Of a stretch of 64,000 nucleotides of DNA, positions 12,901-24,000 are shown piece after piece. The stretch lies in assembly GCF_001625215.2 (NCBI RefSeq), contig NC_030386.2, forward strand, positions 18,570,545 to 18,634,544. The letters run 5' to 3'. Below the pieces are notes generated by a model. The model was given only the letters and a program-made list of their open reading frames with translations. It made no database searches and was not told the origin of the DNA. The stretch's first letter is position 1. Each line of letters opens with the position of its first letter. The stretch is from Daucus carota subsp. sativus (taxonomy: Eukaryota > Streptophyta > Magnoliopsida > Apiales > Apiaceae). The position numbers and the translations under genes are program-made.

Positions 12901-13412
12901 ATTTCTTACTGCAAGCACACACACAGGCACACACACAATTTAACCAAATGAAAGCATCAACACATTCTTCAATAAAATATAAACATTAATCCATAAACAC
13001 ATTACACCAAAATTCATCTTAAGCACAAGAAAAACTTAAAAATTGAATCTTGATCCCAAGAAAAAACAAACTTCACAACTCACTTAACATTGAAAAAACA
13101 CACATACATATACACACACTAATTTACATACCCACCATTTGTACCCACTAAATCATCAGAACCACCATCTGGCCCTTGAATAACAACTGGGTTGGTGTTG
13201 GTTTTTGAGTTCTTGTAAGACTTAGCTTTCTCGAATGCAAGTTTTACAGGATCAAGAACTGGTTTTTTGGGCTCTGAAGAATTGTCAGATGATGAAGAAG
13301 AGTTGATGGGTTTGAATGTTGAGCTTCTGGGGTTTAAATAGAGACAAGATGGAGTTGTTTTTGTGGGTTTTAGAGGGCAAAGCCACGGGGAGTTGGGTAT
13401 AGAAGAAGCCAT
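6974..13412 (-). CDS. Predicted chloroplast TPR-like protein with C-terminal membrane anchor
   Basis: Eight coding exons, in transcription order: 13136-13412, 12374-12673, 11726-12042, 10319-10471, 10101-10193, 8932-8990, 7616-7709, 6974-7189. They join to 1509 nt (502 residues) with GT-AG borders and consistent phase. Residues 1-50 are rich in Ser/Thr/Pro with few acids, like a transit peptide. The 18-residue block PVLDPVKLAFEKAKSYKN (51-68) recurs as PVLDPVKLAFEKSKAYKD (105-122), with a weaker third copy (AFKVAMEKAKDY) near 150-167. Exons 4-7 encode a helical TPR-like region with LNDGDLLMDRGMLEEALPFY, HGLAALQWSICQDSL and ARVMYEKLQSHPNPKVSKQA. The last ~20 residues are a hydrophobic helix. 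I recognise this as a conserved plant plastid protein but know no proven biochemical role. The frame continues upstream without an ATG, so 13412 is the start. Confidence 0.85.
10769..10899. repeat. 46-bp minisatellite, about three copies, in an intron
   Basis: A unit beginning GTTTACCAAATATATCACAA starts at 10769, 10815 and 10861, almost without mismatch; the third copy is slightly shortened. It lies between coding exons 3 and 4 of the plastid-protein gene. Confidence 0.9.
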
Positions 13413-13532
13413 TGCCACTGGTTCAAGAACTGTGTATTTTTTGCCTTTATTGCTGGATAATGGAATATTATTTCAGACTATTTTAATAATTTATGTTTAT
13501 AATAAATAAAAATTTGTTTTAAAAAATTTATA

Positions 13533-13804
13533 CTCTCCCCGTCTTTTTCGGTTATCACATTTTTATTTTTATTGGTCAAATTGACTAATTATATATCAAA
13601 AATTGTAAGTCACTCTTTAATTATATTAAAATACTGAAAATTACATCTTTAAGTAGATTAAAAGTTATTTCCGGTATTTGTCAAAAAAAAAAGTTATTTC
13701 CGGTAATATATTTATTTTTATTTTATTAATTGATAAATATTATAAATTTCAGTCAATTTGACCGGCACAATAGCAAATGTGACAACTAAAAACGGACGGA
13801 GGAG
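13533..13804. mobile_element. Stowaway-like MITE
   Basis: The element is flanked by TA on both sides (13531-13532 and 13805-13806). The left end CTCTCCCCGTC and the right end in reverse complement CTCCTCCGTCC are diverged copies of the Stowaway terminal repeat CTCCCTCCGT. The interior is AT-rich and non-coding. A related copy sits in intron 1 of the last ankyrin gene (62300-62551). Confidence 0.8.
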
Positions 13805-13842
13805 TACTATTTTTTTTAAAGTTCTCTTCACAGTATTGGAAA

Positions 13843-15491
13843 GGGAAAATAGATTTTTTTGCCACTCAACTTATAGTGTTTTTTAGAAACATACCACCCA
13901 ACTAATTTATTTTTTCTTGTAGTCACTAATGTTAGGTTTGGTTTTATTTTTAGCCACCAACTTAGGTTCGGATTTGATTACTAGCATTATGATAATTTTT
14001 TGTAACATCATTTACCCATAGTGATAGTATGTAATATTTTGATGATGTGTCGTATGTTTATATCTTGATATATAGCAATAATAATATAAAATGAGCCGAT
14101 GAAAATTAAAATCAGGATAAATCGTAATTAGATTCTAAAAATTCAATAAATCATGAATATGAAATTAATGACTTCAAACAATTCACCTTCTCTCACAAGA
14201 TAAAGTGTAATTGAGTGATATGACGCATCATCTTTCGCTATTAAAGTTTCAATCGACTAGCTCAGTCTAAGAAGGGTGTATTGGATTGGGATTTTAAAGG
14301 ATTTTTTTGCATTCATGAAATCCGAGGGTATTCGATTGGAATTGTTTGAAATCCATTAAAATCTTGAGGTATTCAATTGGGATTTTAAATTATGCCACAA
14401 AATCTGGTGGTATTCAATTGGGATTTTAAATTATGCTTTAAAATCCGATTGTATTCAATTGGGATTGTTTAAAATCCATTAAAATCTAATGGTATTCAAA
14501 TGCTGATGGATTTTTTTTCATTTCATAAAATGATGGATTTTGTGGCATTCTTCAGTGTATTTTAAGTTTTTTGAAATCCCACAAAATTCAATGGGATTTT
14601 GAAGCATTGTACCTAAATCCTATCAACTCTACGACATTTCATCAAGAATCCGCACAAAATCAAAATCCCATACAATCCATTAAAATCCATAGACTAAAAA
14701 CAATGCATTAAAATCCCAATCGAATACACCCTTGTAAGATCTCTTTTAAATTTATCTTCAAAAATTTTAATAACTTTATCTTATTACAATTTTCAAGATA
14801 AATAAATAGAGAGGAAAACTTAATTTTCGATGATTGTCCTTTATATATGATGCATCATTTTATATTATTATTACTCCCTCCGTCCCTCTCATCAGTTTAC
14901 AGTTTTTTCTACTGCTTAGCACGTATTGAAGACTCTTATAAAATATAGTTCCATAACTTATTTTTGTGATTTTGTGTGTGTGTAAAAATTCAAACGCTGA
15001 ATTTTCATTCGGAAGAAAAAAATAAAGTTATATTTGAAACTACATCTTTTAAAGGCCATAAAATGCGTGTATAATTCTTATCATCCAAGGTAAACGACCT
15101 TGGAGACATAATAAGTACTTTATATAAAGATACAAACATATATCAGATCATCAAAATATTACAGATTACCACTATATTTTAATAATGCTACACATAATAT
15201 GTAATGCTAATAATTAAATCCGAACCTAACTTCAGTGACAAAAAAAAAAAGCTGAACCTAACACTAGTGAGTAAAATAAAAAAAAAATTATAGTTGAGTG
15301 GTTAATTTCTAAAGACGCAATAAGTTTAGTGATAAAAAAATTATCATAATACTAGTAATCAAATCAGAACCTAGATTGATGGCTAAAAAAAAACCAAACC
15401 TAACATTAGTGACTAAAAGAAAAAATAAATTAGTTGGGTGGTAAGTTTCTAAAAACGCTATAAGTTGAGTGGCAAAAAAATCTATTTTTCC
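13843..15491. mobile_element. Non-autonomous Mutator-like element with long terminal inverted repeats
   Basis: The left end GGGAAAATAGATTTTTTTGC and the reverse-complemented right end GGAAAAATAGATTTTTTTGC start inverted repeats about 150 bp long. The same 9-bp word TATTGGAAA flanks the element (13834-13842 and 15492-15500), the duplication length typical of Mutator-like elements. The right arm has an extra partial copy at about 15180-15345. No transposase and no recognisable captured gene were seen. A second element is nested at 14272-14733, and a Stowaway-type left end (TACTCCCTCCGTCC) lies near 14874. Confidence 0.8.
14272..14733. mobile_element. MITE nested in the Mutator-like element
   Basis: The ends are inverted copies: AAGGGTGTATTGGATTGGG on the left and, in reverse complement, AAGGGTGTATTCGATTGGG on the right. 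The interior is built from repeated motifs of the type ATTCAATTGGGATTTTAAA. No clean target duplication could be read, so the superfamily is unassigned. A degraded relative may lie at about 38107-38245. Confidence 0.7.
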
Positions 15492-15500
15492 TATTGGAAA

Positions 15501-16193
15501 AGATGACACGTTATTAAAAAAGATGACTAAATTGAAGATATTTTTTTTTAGAATTGGGCTAAAATTAGTTTAACTTGGTTGTTAATTACAATAAAAATTG
15601 AAAAAAATTTAAGATTTTTGTATGATAAGTCCTACATTCAAATATGACATGACTAATATTTATATAATAAAAATTATAAGTTTAAAATTTTTTCAAAGAA
15701 AATTGAAGTATAGTTTAGTATATAATCGTGAAATTGAAAAAAGAAAGTTATCAATAATACAAATCATATTTTATTTTACTCAGTTTTTTTTCTTGCAAAA
15801 AACAATTATAAAATGTGCTTCACTTAGTAAGAGTTTAAAAACAGAAAAATCATTGCATTTGGAAACATACCGAGTATTTCATTTCAAATTTTGAATTCTA
15901 GATGTTATTATCGAAAGATCATTTAAAAAACAAGTATTTGTATGTCTTCAGTATATTTCAAATGAAATTTAAATCCAACTCTTTTTTTGGCACAAAATAA
16001 AATACTTTCATTAATCAGAACAACACAGTCGAGACAAATCCCCAATTGTAGATACAACCATGTTGAAAAACAAATAACATACTAAAAATAATTAGCTGAT
16101 TTGTTTCCAGATTGTTTAACACATAGAATTTAAAAATTCTTAAAGCTAAAAATGAAATCAGGGATCCAAATTATACCAACATCACAATTGACC
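15501..16193. other. AT-rich intergenic DNA, no gene seen
   Basis: An open frame at 15622-15894 is very lysine/isoleucine/phenylalanine rich, as expected of AT-rich non-coding DNA, and has no family features. Confidence 0.55.
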
Positions 16194-16196
16194 TTA

Positions 16197-16571
16197 GAGC
16201 AAGTACAATAGGTTACCTATATGATGTCCTAAACTCACATTTAGGTAATGTGTCAAAAAAATGCACTCCAACACTATCTAGCACAACCTCAAATCTTTTA
16301 GCCATTACCTATTTATAAGTAACCCCTAATCATTACCTATTTAATATTTATGAATAAAATAATCATCTCTCTCCTTCTTTCTTTGTCTTTTCCCTCTTTT
16401 TCCCATTCTCTCTCTTAAATTTATTATTAAAATAATCTTAAGTGAACAAATATAGGGATTGCTTTTGGAGTTGACACTAAAAGTAGATTACCTAAATCAT
16501 TAAGACACACTAGGATTTATTATTTTATATAATTAATAAGTAATGAGATAGGTAACCTATTAGACTTGCTC
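16197..16571. mobile_element. Tourist-type (PIF/Harbinger) MITE
   Basis: The terminal inverted repeats GAGCAAGTACAATAGGTTAC and, from the right end, GAGCAAGTCTAATAGGTTAC are nearly identical. TTA flanks both sides (16194-16196 and 16572-16574), the usual Tourist/PIF target duplication. The 375-bp body is non-coding. Confidence 0.88.
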
Positions 16572-16574
16572 TTA

Positions 16575-18520
16575 TCACATAAAAACCATTATTAGACCAG
16601 TGTTCAGAAATTCTAATTTCATAAACTGAGATTGGAGGAGCAACACCCCAGTTATCTACATGCCGAATACCAGCTATAAACATGCCGAAAGTGTAAATCC
16701 CTGACGGATAAACAATCTTTGATTGTGAAAGGTAAGCGCTTGCCAGAATTACTACCGATTAATATTTGACGTGGGTTTTCCAGATCTCCAAAAACATCAA
16801 TAGAATCATTCTCAGCAGATCCAACATCGAATAAATCCAAACATAACTAAACAAAAATATAACCAAACTCTCCAAAAGGAGAGACAAACAAACACACTCC
16901 AATATGAGAGACACACGAATACCCAAAAAAATTGGGTTTTATTCAAAAAAAGACAACGAAGATGAAAGAAATAAAGAGGTTGGAGGCCTTGGGGATTTCC
17001 ACCGGAGAAAACCAGTGAAAGCCCCATGGACTACCTTGAAAATGGATAAAGACAAAGAATGGAAGGTGAATCCTTAAACCCAAATTTTTTTAGAGATAAG
17101 TTGAGTGAAAACCATGAGAGGTTAAATCCAACCTTTTTCTATATATCTAAACATATAATTTAATCAAATACAGTATTTCAAAAGAAATAACAAGCCATAA
17201 AATTGATCAAAAATTGGATAACTTCTTTAAAACACAGTATAGAGCAGGAAGAACGACCTGAAGAAGCCAAATCCTATTAAGATGGTGATATTTTATTTCA
17301 CAACCGAACAATGTTCAACTATTTTTAACAAAGAACTAAAACTTGCCAACGAAATCTATTCTAGACTTATTCATCAAGCTGCTTTTTGAGCTGCCAACAA
17401 TACTGCCAGGTCCCCAACCTAATCATATCAACCTGTCACCCATTACAGTCACTGAACAAATTAAAAACATCGATTACCCACTTATATTGCCGAAGATGAC
17501 AATCGACGGTCTGAGACGGTAATAGATGTAGTAGATAGTAATTTTATATTTGGCAACATGATTTATCACTATTTATTATTTTTTATATTTTCTAACTACC
17601 CAACCAAAAAAATCTTATACACATAACAAATAGTTAAAATATGTCAATATTTTGTGACTAAAATATTTACTACCATCTTTGTTTTGATACAGTTGCCTCA
17701 TTCGTTTAATTAATTTTGGTTCAGATGTTCCATGTTCTTTAACTTTTGTCTCCACAATAAAATTTATTGATAAAACATGAAAATACAAACAATATTATAA
17801 GTTAGCGGTGATAATTAGTGTGATTATTGACAAAGTCGATTTTCTTTTTGATTCTTTTCGATTTTCTTTTTGATTCTTAAATTTATTACAATTTAAATTG
17901 TAATATGGCACCTACCGTCAAATCCTTTAAGGGGAACTGACCGATTTTTGTAATAAATTTATAAATAATGGAGTATGGTAGGACCCTCGAATTGGTCATC
18001 CTAGTCAACAATAATTTCGCCTAATTTCTCACTCTATCAAAAAACTCTATATTATATACCCTATCTATCATAATCACACAATATCAATCGTCTCTTGATT
18101 TAGTCGATCTTCTTCTTCTGTCCAGCACTCCCTCATTTCACGAAGTCCCAATTCATTTCAGTTTTCTTAGTCAATTGATTTCTCAACTTGGTTCGTAACC
18201 CACCTTATCTTTTCTTCCCTCTAGCCCTCTCCCGTTTCACGAAGACCAATTCAGTTCTCAAAGTGAATTGATTTCCTGACCCAGTCCGTAACCCACCTTA
18301 ATCTTTGTGTATGGTGCATAATAACTCAACCTCCAAGATCTGCCAACTTGTTCAACATCCAATTTTTAAATGGTAAGCACATGATTGGTTCTCTTGATCA
18401 GAAGCTGCGGTGGGCTTGAGAAGATAAGAAGAGTATAGGGTATCACAAACTTGGTTGTAGCCGCCTGACTGCTAGTGGTGCCAATGATGGTAGCGGTGGT
18501 TAATTAAACTCTTGATTAGT
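16575..18520. other. Intergenic DNA with an unrecognised possible coding fragment and a local tandem repeat
   Basis: On the minus strand, 16652-16840 reads DLFDVGSAENDSIDVFGD and onward, which looks more like protein than noise, but it has no ATG in frame and I recognise no family. At about 18129-18310 a segment of roughly 90-100 bp (ending CGTAACCCACCTTA) occurs twice in tandem, and pyrimidine-rich DNA resembling a plant 5' leader precedes the elongin-A inverted repeat. A TATA-like stretch lies near 18049. Confidence 0.35.
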
Positions 18521-19147
18521 CGAGAGATATCTAGATCTGGGTTAAATCACATTCTTGATGATGTGGATGCATATATTTGTTCAAAGCTAAATCATTGAAA
18601 AAGGTATGTATATATTTTTTGAAAGAGATGCACAATTATTTTTTTAGAAGAGGCACTTATCCATTTCACAAATTTAAACATTGATTTGAAAGATACGGTG
18701 ACTGAAGAATAAAAATTACATTGTGCAAGCCTTTCCATCTGAAAGATACATCTATACTACTTATATTCTCAACCACTGAATTAAAATTCCCCTGACCAAA
18801 TTTCTTCCTATAGAAATTTTGCCAGAGATAGTTAGTTAAGTGGTTGAGGTCTATTCCTTATAAATAAAATCAAATAACATTTTAGTAAATCTAGCCTCTT
18901 GTTCAAATCAAATGGCTTTTCTTATTTTGCTCTAGTCCTCAATGTTCTTCAACTCCTCAGCATTACAGTGAGGTAAAATCCGTTCCAGCAACTGGTCCAC
19001 TATTCCCCTCATATTTACAATGTGTTTAACATTATCAATAGCTTTTTCTAGACACAAATCTTCCAAGGAGGAAACTTTAAATGTCTCCCTTCTATTTCTG
19101 TTTTTGTTGGGTATGGATCTATCCATTCCTTCTAACACCTCTGTCAT
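18521..19147 (-). pseudogene. Elongin-A-like gene fragment, left arm of an inverted duplication
   Basis: Read on the minus strand from the ATG at 19147, the frame encodes about 70 residues including SLEDLCLEKAIDNV and LLERILPHCNAEELKNIED, the N-terminal signature of the elongin A domain family, the SKP1/elongin-C-interacting partner in transcription elongation and degradation complexes. Further along the arm a second segment, about 18750-18850, reads LTNYLWQNFYRKKFGQ, the next conserved block. The remainder of an elongin A (basic C-terminal half) is absent, so this is a fragment. The opposite arm at 19168-19796 is its inverted copy. Confidence 0.75.
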
Positions 19148-19167
19148 ATTAAACAAAGTGATTTATC

Positions 19168-19796
19168 ATGACAGAAGTGTTAGAAGGAATGGATAGATCC
19201 ATTCCCAACAAAAATAGAAAAGAAGGGAGACATTTAAAGTTTCTTCCTTGGAAGATTTGTGTCTACAAAAAGCTATTGATAACGTTAAACACATTGGAAA
19301 TATGAGGGGAATAACAGATCAGTTTTTGGAACGGATTTTACATCACTGCAATGCTGAGGAGTTGAAGAACATTGAGGACTGTAGCAAAGTAAGAAAAGTC
19401 ATTTGATTTGAACAATAGGATGGATTTACTGACATGTTATTTGATTTCTTTTGTAAGGAACAGACCTGATCAACCACTTAACTAACTATCTACGAAGAAA
19501 TTTTTATCCGAAAAAATTTGGTCAAAGGAGTTTCAAATCAGTGGTTGCGAAAATAAGTAGTATAGATGTATCTTTCAAATGGAAAGACTTCTACGAGGTA
19601 ATCTTATTCTTCTGTTTCACTATCTTTCCAATCAGTGTTTAAATTTATGAAATGAATACATGCCTCTTCTAAAATAATAATTGTGCATCTCTTTCAAGAA
19701 ATGTATACATACCGTTTTCAATGATTTAGTTTTTAACAAACATAAGCATCCACAATATCATTAAGACTGTGACTTAACCTCCAGATATCTCTCAAC
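19168..19796 (+). pseudogene. Elongin-A-like gene fragment, right arm of the inverted duplication
   Basis: This is an inverted copy of 18521-19147 starting 20 bp away. The ATG at 19168 begins the same MTEVLEGMDRSIPN sequence, but small deletions soon shift the frame and introduce stops. The second block (LTNYLRRNFYPKKFGQ) can be read at about 19477-19530. Whether further exons lie at 19800-20010 is uncertain. The plus orientation suits a 5'-leader-like region upstream near 18100, so the original gene may have run this way and the left arm may be the inserted copy. Confidence 0.75.
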
Positions 19797-20547
19797 GATC
19801 TAGATATGAAGCACTTAATTATCTACCTGGAGAGTCGATTTCACAGGTTTATGAAAATTCATGTTCAAGCATATCAAAATCAGGAAAAATCACTGGTATT
19901 AGAAGATTACATCAGGGAATAAGTTTCAGAGCAAAAGAAATTATTCAGGTTTTGGCTCAGATTTAAAAACGAGAGGCTTAAAGCCAAATATGTTTGATAA
20001 AAACAAGGTACGATACTACAACTGCAATGACCTCAAGTACTTTGTAACATAGTACAAGATAATATTAAATAAAATTTCAATTTTATCGTAAAATTCCCGC
20101 AGATATAATACTTCTTCCACCTGTAGGATAAAAAAACTGAATTATATTTCCAATTTTAAACTAAATGTTCTTAAAATAAAGTAAGATTTCATTAAATATC
20201 GGAAGAAAAAAAGAGTCTTGCCAAGAATCCCTAAAATATGTTATAGCAATTAACCGAATAAGGTCATTTAAAATCTTACTGCCATAAGGAAAACCTTTTC
20301 ACTCGTAATTACCAAATCAAAAACAAATCAGTATTTTCTTGTATAGATTAACGTAAGAAATTTCCTTCCATGTTCTTATCCTTGGACAGCAATACCGTCT
20401 CCAATAAGCTAACAAACACCTTCCCACATAGTAGTATTTCAATACGACCATTACGTCTCCCCTATATAAACCCCATAATTTCCCGGTTACTCAATAATAA
20501 AACCTCTCATGTAGAGCTAGAGTTTTCAAATCACCCTAGCCGCCACC
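19797..20547. other. Intergenic DNA upstream of the SKP1-like gene
   Basis: No complete gene is seen. The 3' portion is the promoter and leader of the SKP1-like gene, with a TATA box at 20463. Confidence 0.5.
20463..20470 (+). promoter_or_regulatory. TATA box of the SKP1-like gene
   Basis: TATATAAA lies 78 bp before the ATG, which fits a transcription start near 20495 and a leader of about 50 nt. Confidence 0.7.
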
Positions 20548-21030
20548 ATGTCATCCTCACCAAAAATCCTCACGTTACGCAGCTCCGACAACGAAACCTT
20601 CGAGGTCGAGGAGGAAGTCGTCGTCGAATCCCAAACAATCAAACACATGATCGAAGAAGACTGCGCCGACGCAACCATTCCTCTCGCCAATCTGACAAGC
20701 AGTATCTTGGCTAAAGTCATCGAGTACTGCAAAAAGCATGTCGAGTTCACGAAACTCGCTGAGGCGGACAAGACTAGCGCCGAGGACGATCTCAAGAGCT
20801 ACGATGCTGAGCTAGTGGACAATGCGAATCAGCATGTACTTTTTGATCTCATTGTGGCAGCGAATTATTTGAATATTAAGAGTCTGCTTGATTTGACGTG
20901 TCAAAAAGTAGCGGATACGATCAAGGATATGAAGCCGGAGGAGGTCAGGAAGTATTTTAATATTGATAATGGTTTCACTCCCGAGGAGGAGGAGCTGGTC
21001 CGCAATGAGAATGCTTGGGCGTACGAATGA
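20548..21030 (+). CDS. SKP1: SKP1-like protein, SCF ubiquitin ligase adaptor
   Basis: An intact, intronless frame of 160 residues. SKP1 links F-box proteins to cullin-1 in SCF ubiquitin ligases. The N-terminal POZ-like half ([20 protein letters not shown] ... [21 protein letters not shown]) is followed by an acidic linker and the C-terminal SKP1 domain with [38 protein letters not shown] and [19 protein letters not shown]. The final WAYE replaces the more usual WAFE, a conservative change; RNENAW takes the place of RRENQW. The length is normal for plant SKP1/ASK proteins, many of which are also intronless. The context AGCCGCCACCATGTC is a good plant start. The gene lies just downstream of an elongin-A-like remnant, a family that also binds SKP1-fold proteins; this is probably coincidence. 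Confidence 0.95.
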   Translation: MSSSPKILTLRSSDNETFEVEEEVVVESQTIKHMIEEDCADATIPLANLTSSILAKVIEYCKKHVEFTKLAEADKTSAEDDLKSYDAELVDNANQHVLFDLIVAANYLNIKSLLDLTCQKVADTIKDMKPEEVRKYFNIDNGFTPEEEELVRNENAWAYE

Positions 21031-24000
21031 TTTCACGATTATACAGTATGATATATTTTTCCTCTCGAATTTACCCGCTTTTATGTTTTGTGATTTTGTA
21101 CTGAATCTACTGTTATTTAGGTGTTTGTGATGGATTCTGGTTTTGATCTTGGCTGAATTTATTTAAATCGAAGATTTTTCCTATGTCTTTTTATGTATTG
21201 TCTTATGAATTATAATGTTTAATTAATATATCAAATTGACTATATTAGTTGCAGAATTTACGAGTTGAACATTGATAAGTCGATATTTTTGCACCATTTA
21301 GATACCTATTTATTGCTTGTTTTCGTATTTTTATTAGTTAATTGTTTTGTTTTCAGGAATTTTTAGAGAAATCGAGAATTCAAGAAAAAAGGAACAAAAA
21401 GGTGCAAGAAGGGAAAAAGAGGAAGAAAAAAAAAAGAAGAAAAAGAAAGAAGGAAAAAGAAAATCAAGACACAAAGACCCTTCTACCCCTAAAACCCTAA
21501 TCTAGGCCTATGTAAACACCCTTTTCTCTCATTAGCTCTCATCTTAGTCTTTACCCTAGTTTTCACCTAGTTGTTAGTAGCCTCCCTTATCATTTTCTAC
21601 ATGTAGAATAGCTTGCTCTTTCAAGTTGTAATCTCTCAAATATTGTAAACACTTTCATTTATATAAGTTCAAGTTTAGTTTCTTCATCTCCTACATCTTT
21701 ACCTTGTTAAAATTTATGGCTATGATCTATTTTCTTTCCAACAAGTGGATAAAGTGGCATGTATGCCAACCACTTGTGGGTTGAAAGAGCCTTTATTTTG
21801 TGTTTTGAACTTACATTTTTAGTATTTAGCTTGAGCCATTTTAATTCTCAATATTATTAGTGGGTTCAATGATTTAGTTGATATTTTAGTTTGTAGTTTG
21901 ATGGGGTTTTGTTGGAAACATAGTAGATAAGTTAGTTTTGAAGTTTTGTGTGATTTGGAGTTGGTTTGGTATGATTTAGTATTGTTCTTGTTCTTGGTTT
22001 TGGTAGTTTTGGGAGCTTTTTGATGTAAATTTTAGTTTGTGATTTTGAATTGAGGTTAGTGGGTTTATGTTAGAAATATTATGTTTAGGCTAGATTTCAA
22101 ATTTGGTGTAGTTTGGAGTTTATTTGGTTTAATTTGAGTCTTGTTTTGTTCAAAAATGGGTAGTTTAAGGGCTCTTTAGTGTAGAATTTATTGTTGAATT
22201 TGGTTTAGAGTTTAGTGGGCTTTTATTTGTTATATTTGGAATGGCTTTATTTTCCGGTCAAATTAATTTTCCAGCGAGATTTAAGCTATTCCGGTGATCC
22301 CATAGATTCCGGTGGTTTGTTTTCGGTGGAGTTGGCCACGGCGTGTTCGTCTGTATATTAACATTAACGTGTTTTAGTTTCTCTGCCACTGTCCTGTTCT
22401 TTCCGCGCTGCTATTTCCTTTTTTTTGTTTTTTTGCTATTTTTTATTCGTAAATGTTTGATTCGACATTGTTTCAACATGTGGGTTCTCTCTCAGGTATC
22501 GAATAATATCACTAGACAATCTCTCCATCAAAGGTCTTGTGCAAATGTGTGTGCCATCTTGGACTTACAAGTACAAATCGGTCGATACAAGTTTCAAAAA
22601 GACAACCTTACTCAACTACGTTCAAATTATCAAAAAGACACTACATATATATACTTTTCGAAAACATTCTAAACACCAACTACTCCTAAAGTTCGAGTGA
22701 GGGAAAGACAACTTAGCTAAAACTATCTCTAATTTTGGATTTTTCTAATTTTTCATTTTTTAGGGTTTTTCATTTTTTAAGAATTACACTAAAGCCCTCC
22801 CCATACCTAAATCATGCATTGTCCTCAATGTATGCAAAAGAGAGAATTGAAATGAGTGAGTAAAGAGGAAATACCTGAATAGGAGATGAGGGAGATGCAA
22901 AATTATTAAAAACTACGAACTACATAACCCACACACGCACACATTTCCTATACACAGTACTCTTCAGATTTGTATAGAATATAAGTATATATTGAAATTC
23001 TTTTAGTTATATAATGACGATCTTTGTATTTTTGAGCAAATTTAAACTTGTTTTGGGCCGGCAAATTCTCAGAAAACTGTAATTGTGTTTTGAGGTTTTT
23101 TTATTATAGCTAGATGAGTCTCGTTTTAATTGAAAATACTAGACAAGTCGTGACATATATTATAAAATATTATCTTATAATTTGTTTTTAATCGTACAAT
23201 ATGTGTTTTCGTCCTTTTGTTTTGGCACGCTAATCAGAGTATTTGGCTTGAATTGAATACTAGAGCATATTCGACCATTGAAAGAACTTAGCCAAAAGGT
23301 GAGCTGTCATACTAAAAATAAAAAAATTTAGCCAACAGCTTGAAAAACTCATACTCCAACCATATCCAGCTGTTGTCTATAATTTTAGTCAACCTTCTAT
23401 GAATGACTAAATTTGTCGAACCTCTACAGGTCCGTAAGAAATATGGAGAAAGGATATTGCACATCATTTATTACCATATTGAACTGATATATTCCATTTT
23501 AACAATATAAAATATTAATAACATATAATTTTTAAATTATGGTCAACCAATATAGCCAATATATTGAAGCAAAATGTCTTACCGCCGTTGGAGATGCTGT
23601 TACGATGTTTTCATGGTTACAATGTGCTTGCTGTAGTTTTGTTTTATTGTTTTCATTCCATAATCAGAATATAGGTGTCAATTGAACTTAGTTAATTCTC
23701 AGGCAAAATTTAATTTCATTCTGATGTTGTCTTTGATTAAACTCGATCATATTTGATCAGATACATCACATAATAAATTTAATATAAAATCTTGGTATAC
23801 AATAATCTAACTAGCTATGGGTGAAAAATTTGAGTCATATAGAACTGAGCATCACAAAATTTGCTCAAGCGTATCATTATTTTATTTTATTCAATTTAAA
23901 ATTGATATCATATTTTATTCCGATAAAAATTGAGTTCGAATATTAGAAAATGGATTCAAACAATTGACGAAATATATTAATACATATTGAGATAATGAAG

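Noticed and set aside
13413-13418. Two extra residues at the start of the plastid protein frame
   Set aside because: The upstream codon is GTG, not ATG. A plant nuclear gene is expected to begin at the ATG at 13412.
15622-15894. 90-codon open frame
   Set aside because: The composition is that of AT-rich non-coding DNA, with no homology signal or promoter.
20370-20795. Frames overlapping the start of the SKP1-like gene on both strands
   Set aside because: They are shadows of the SKP1 coding sequence and its GC-rich leader.
21300-22900. Possible old LTR sequence
   Set aside because: No duplicate LTR, primer-binding site, polypurine tract or pol-like translation was seen.
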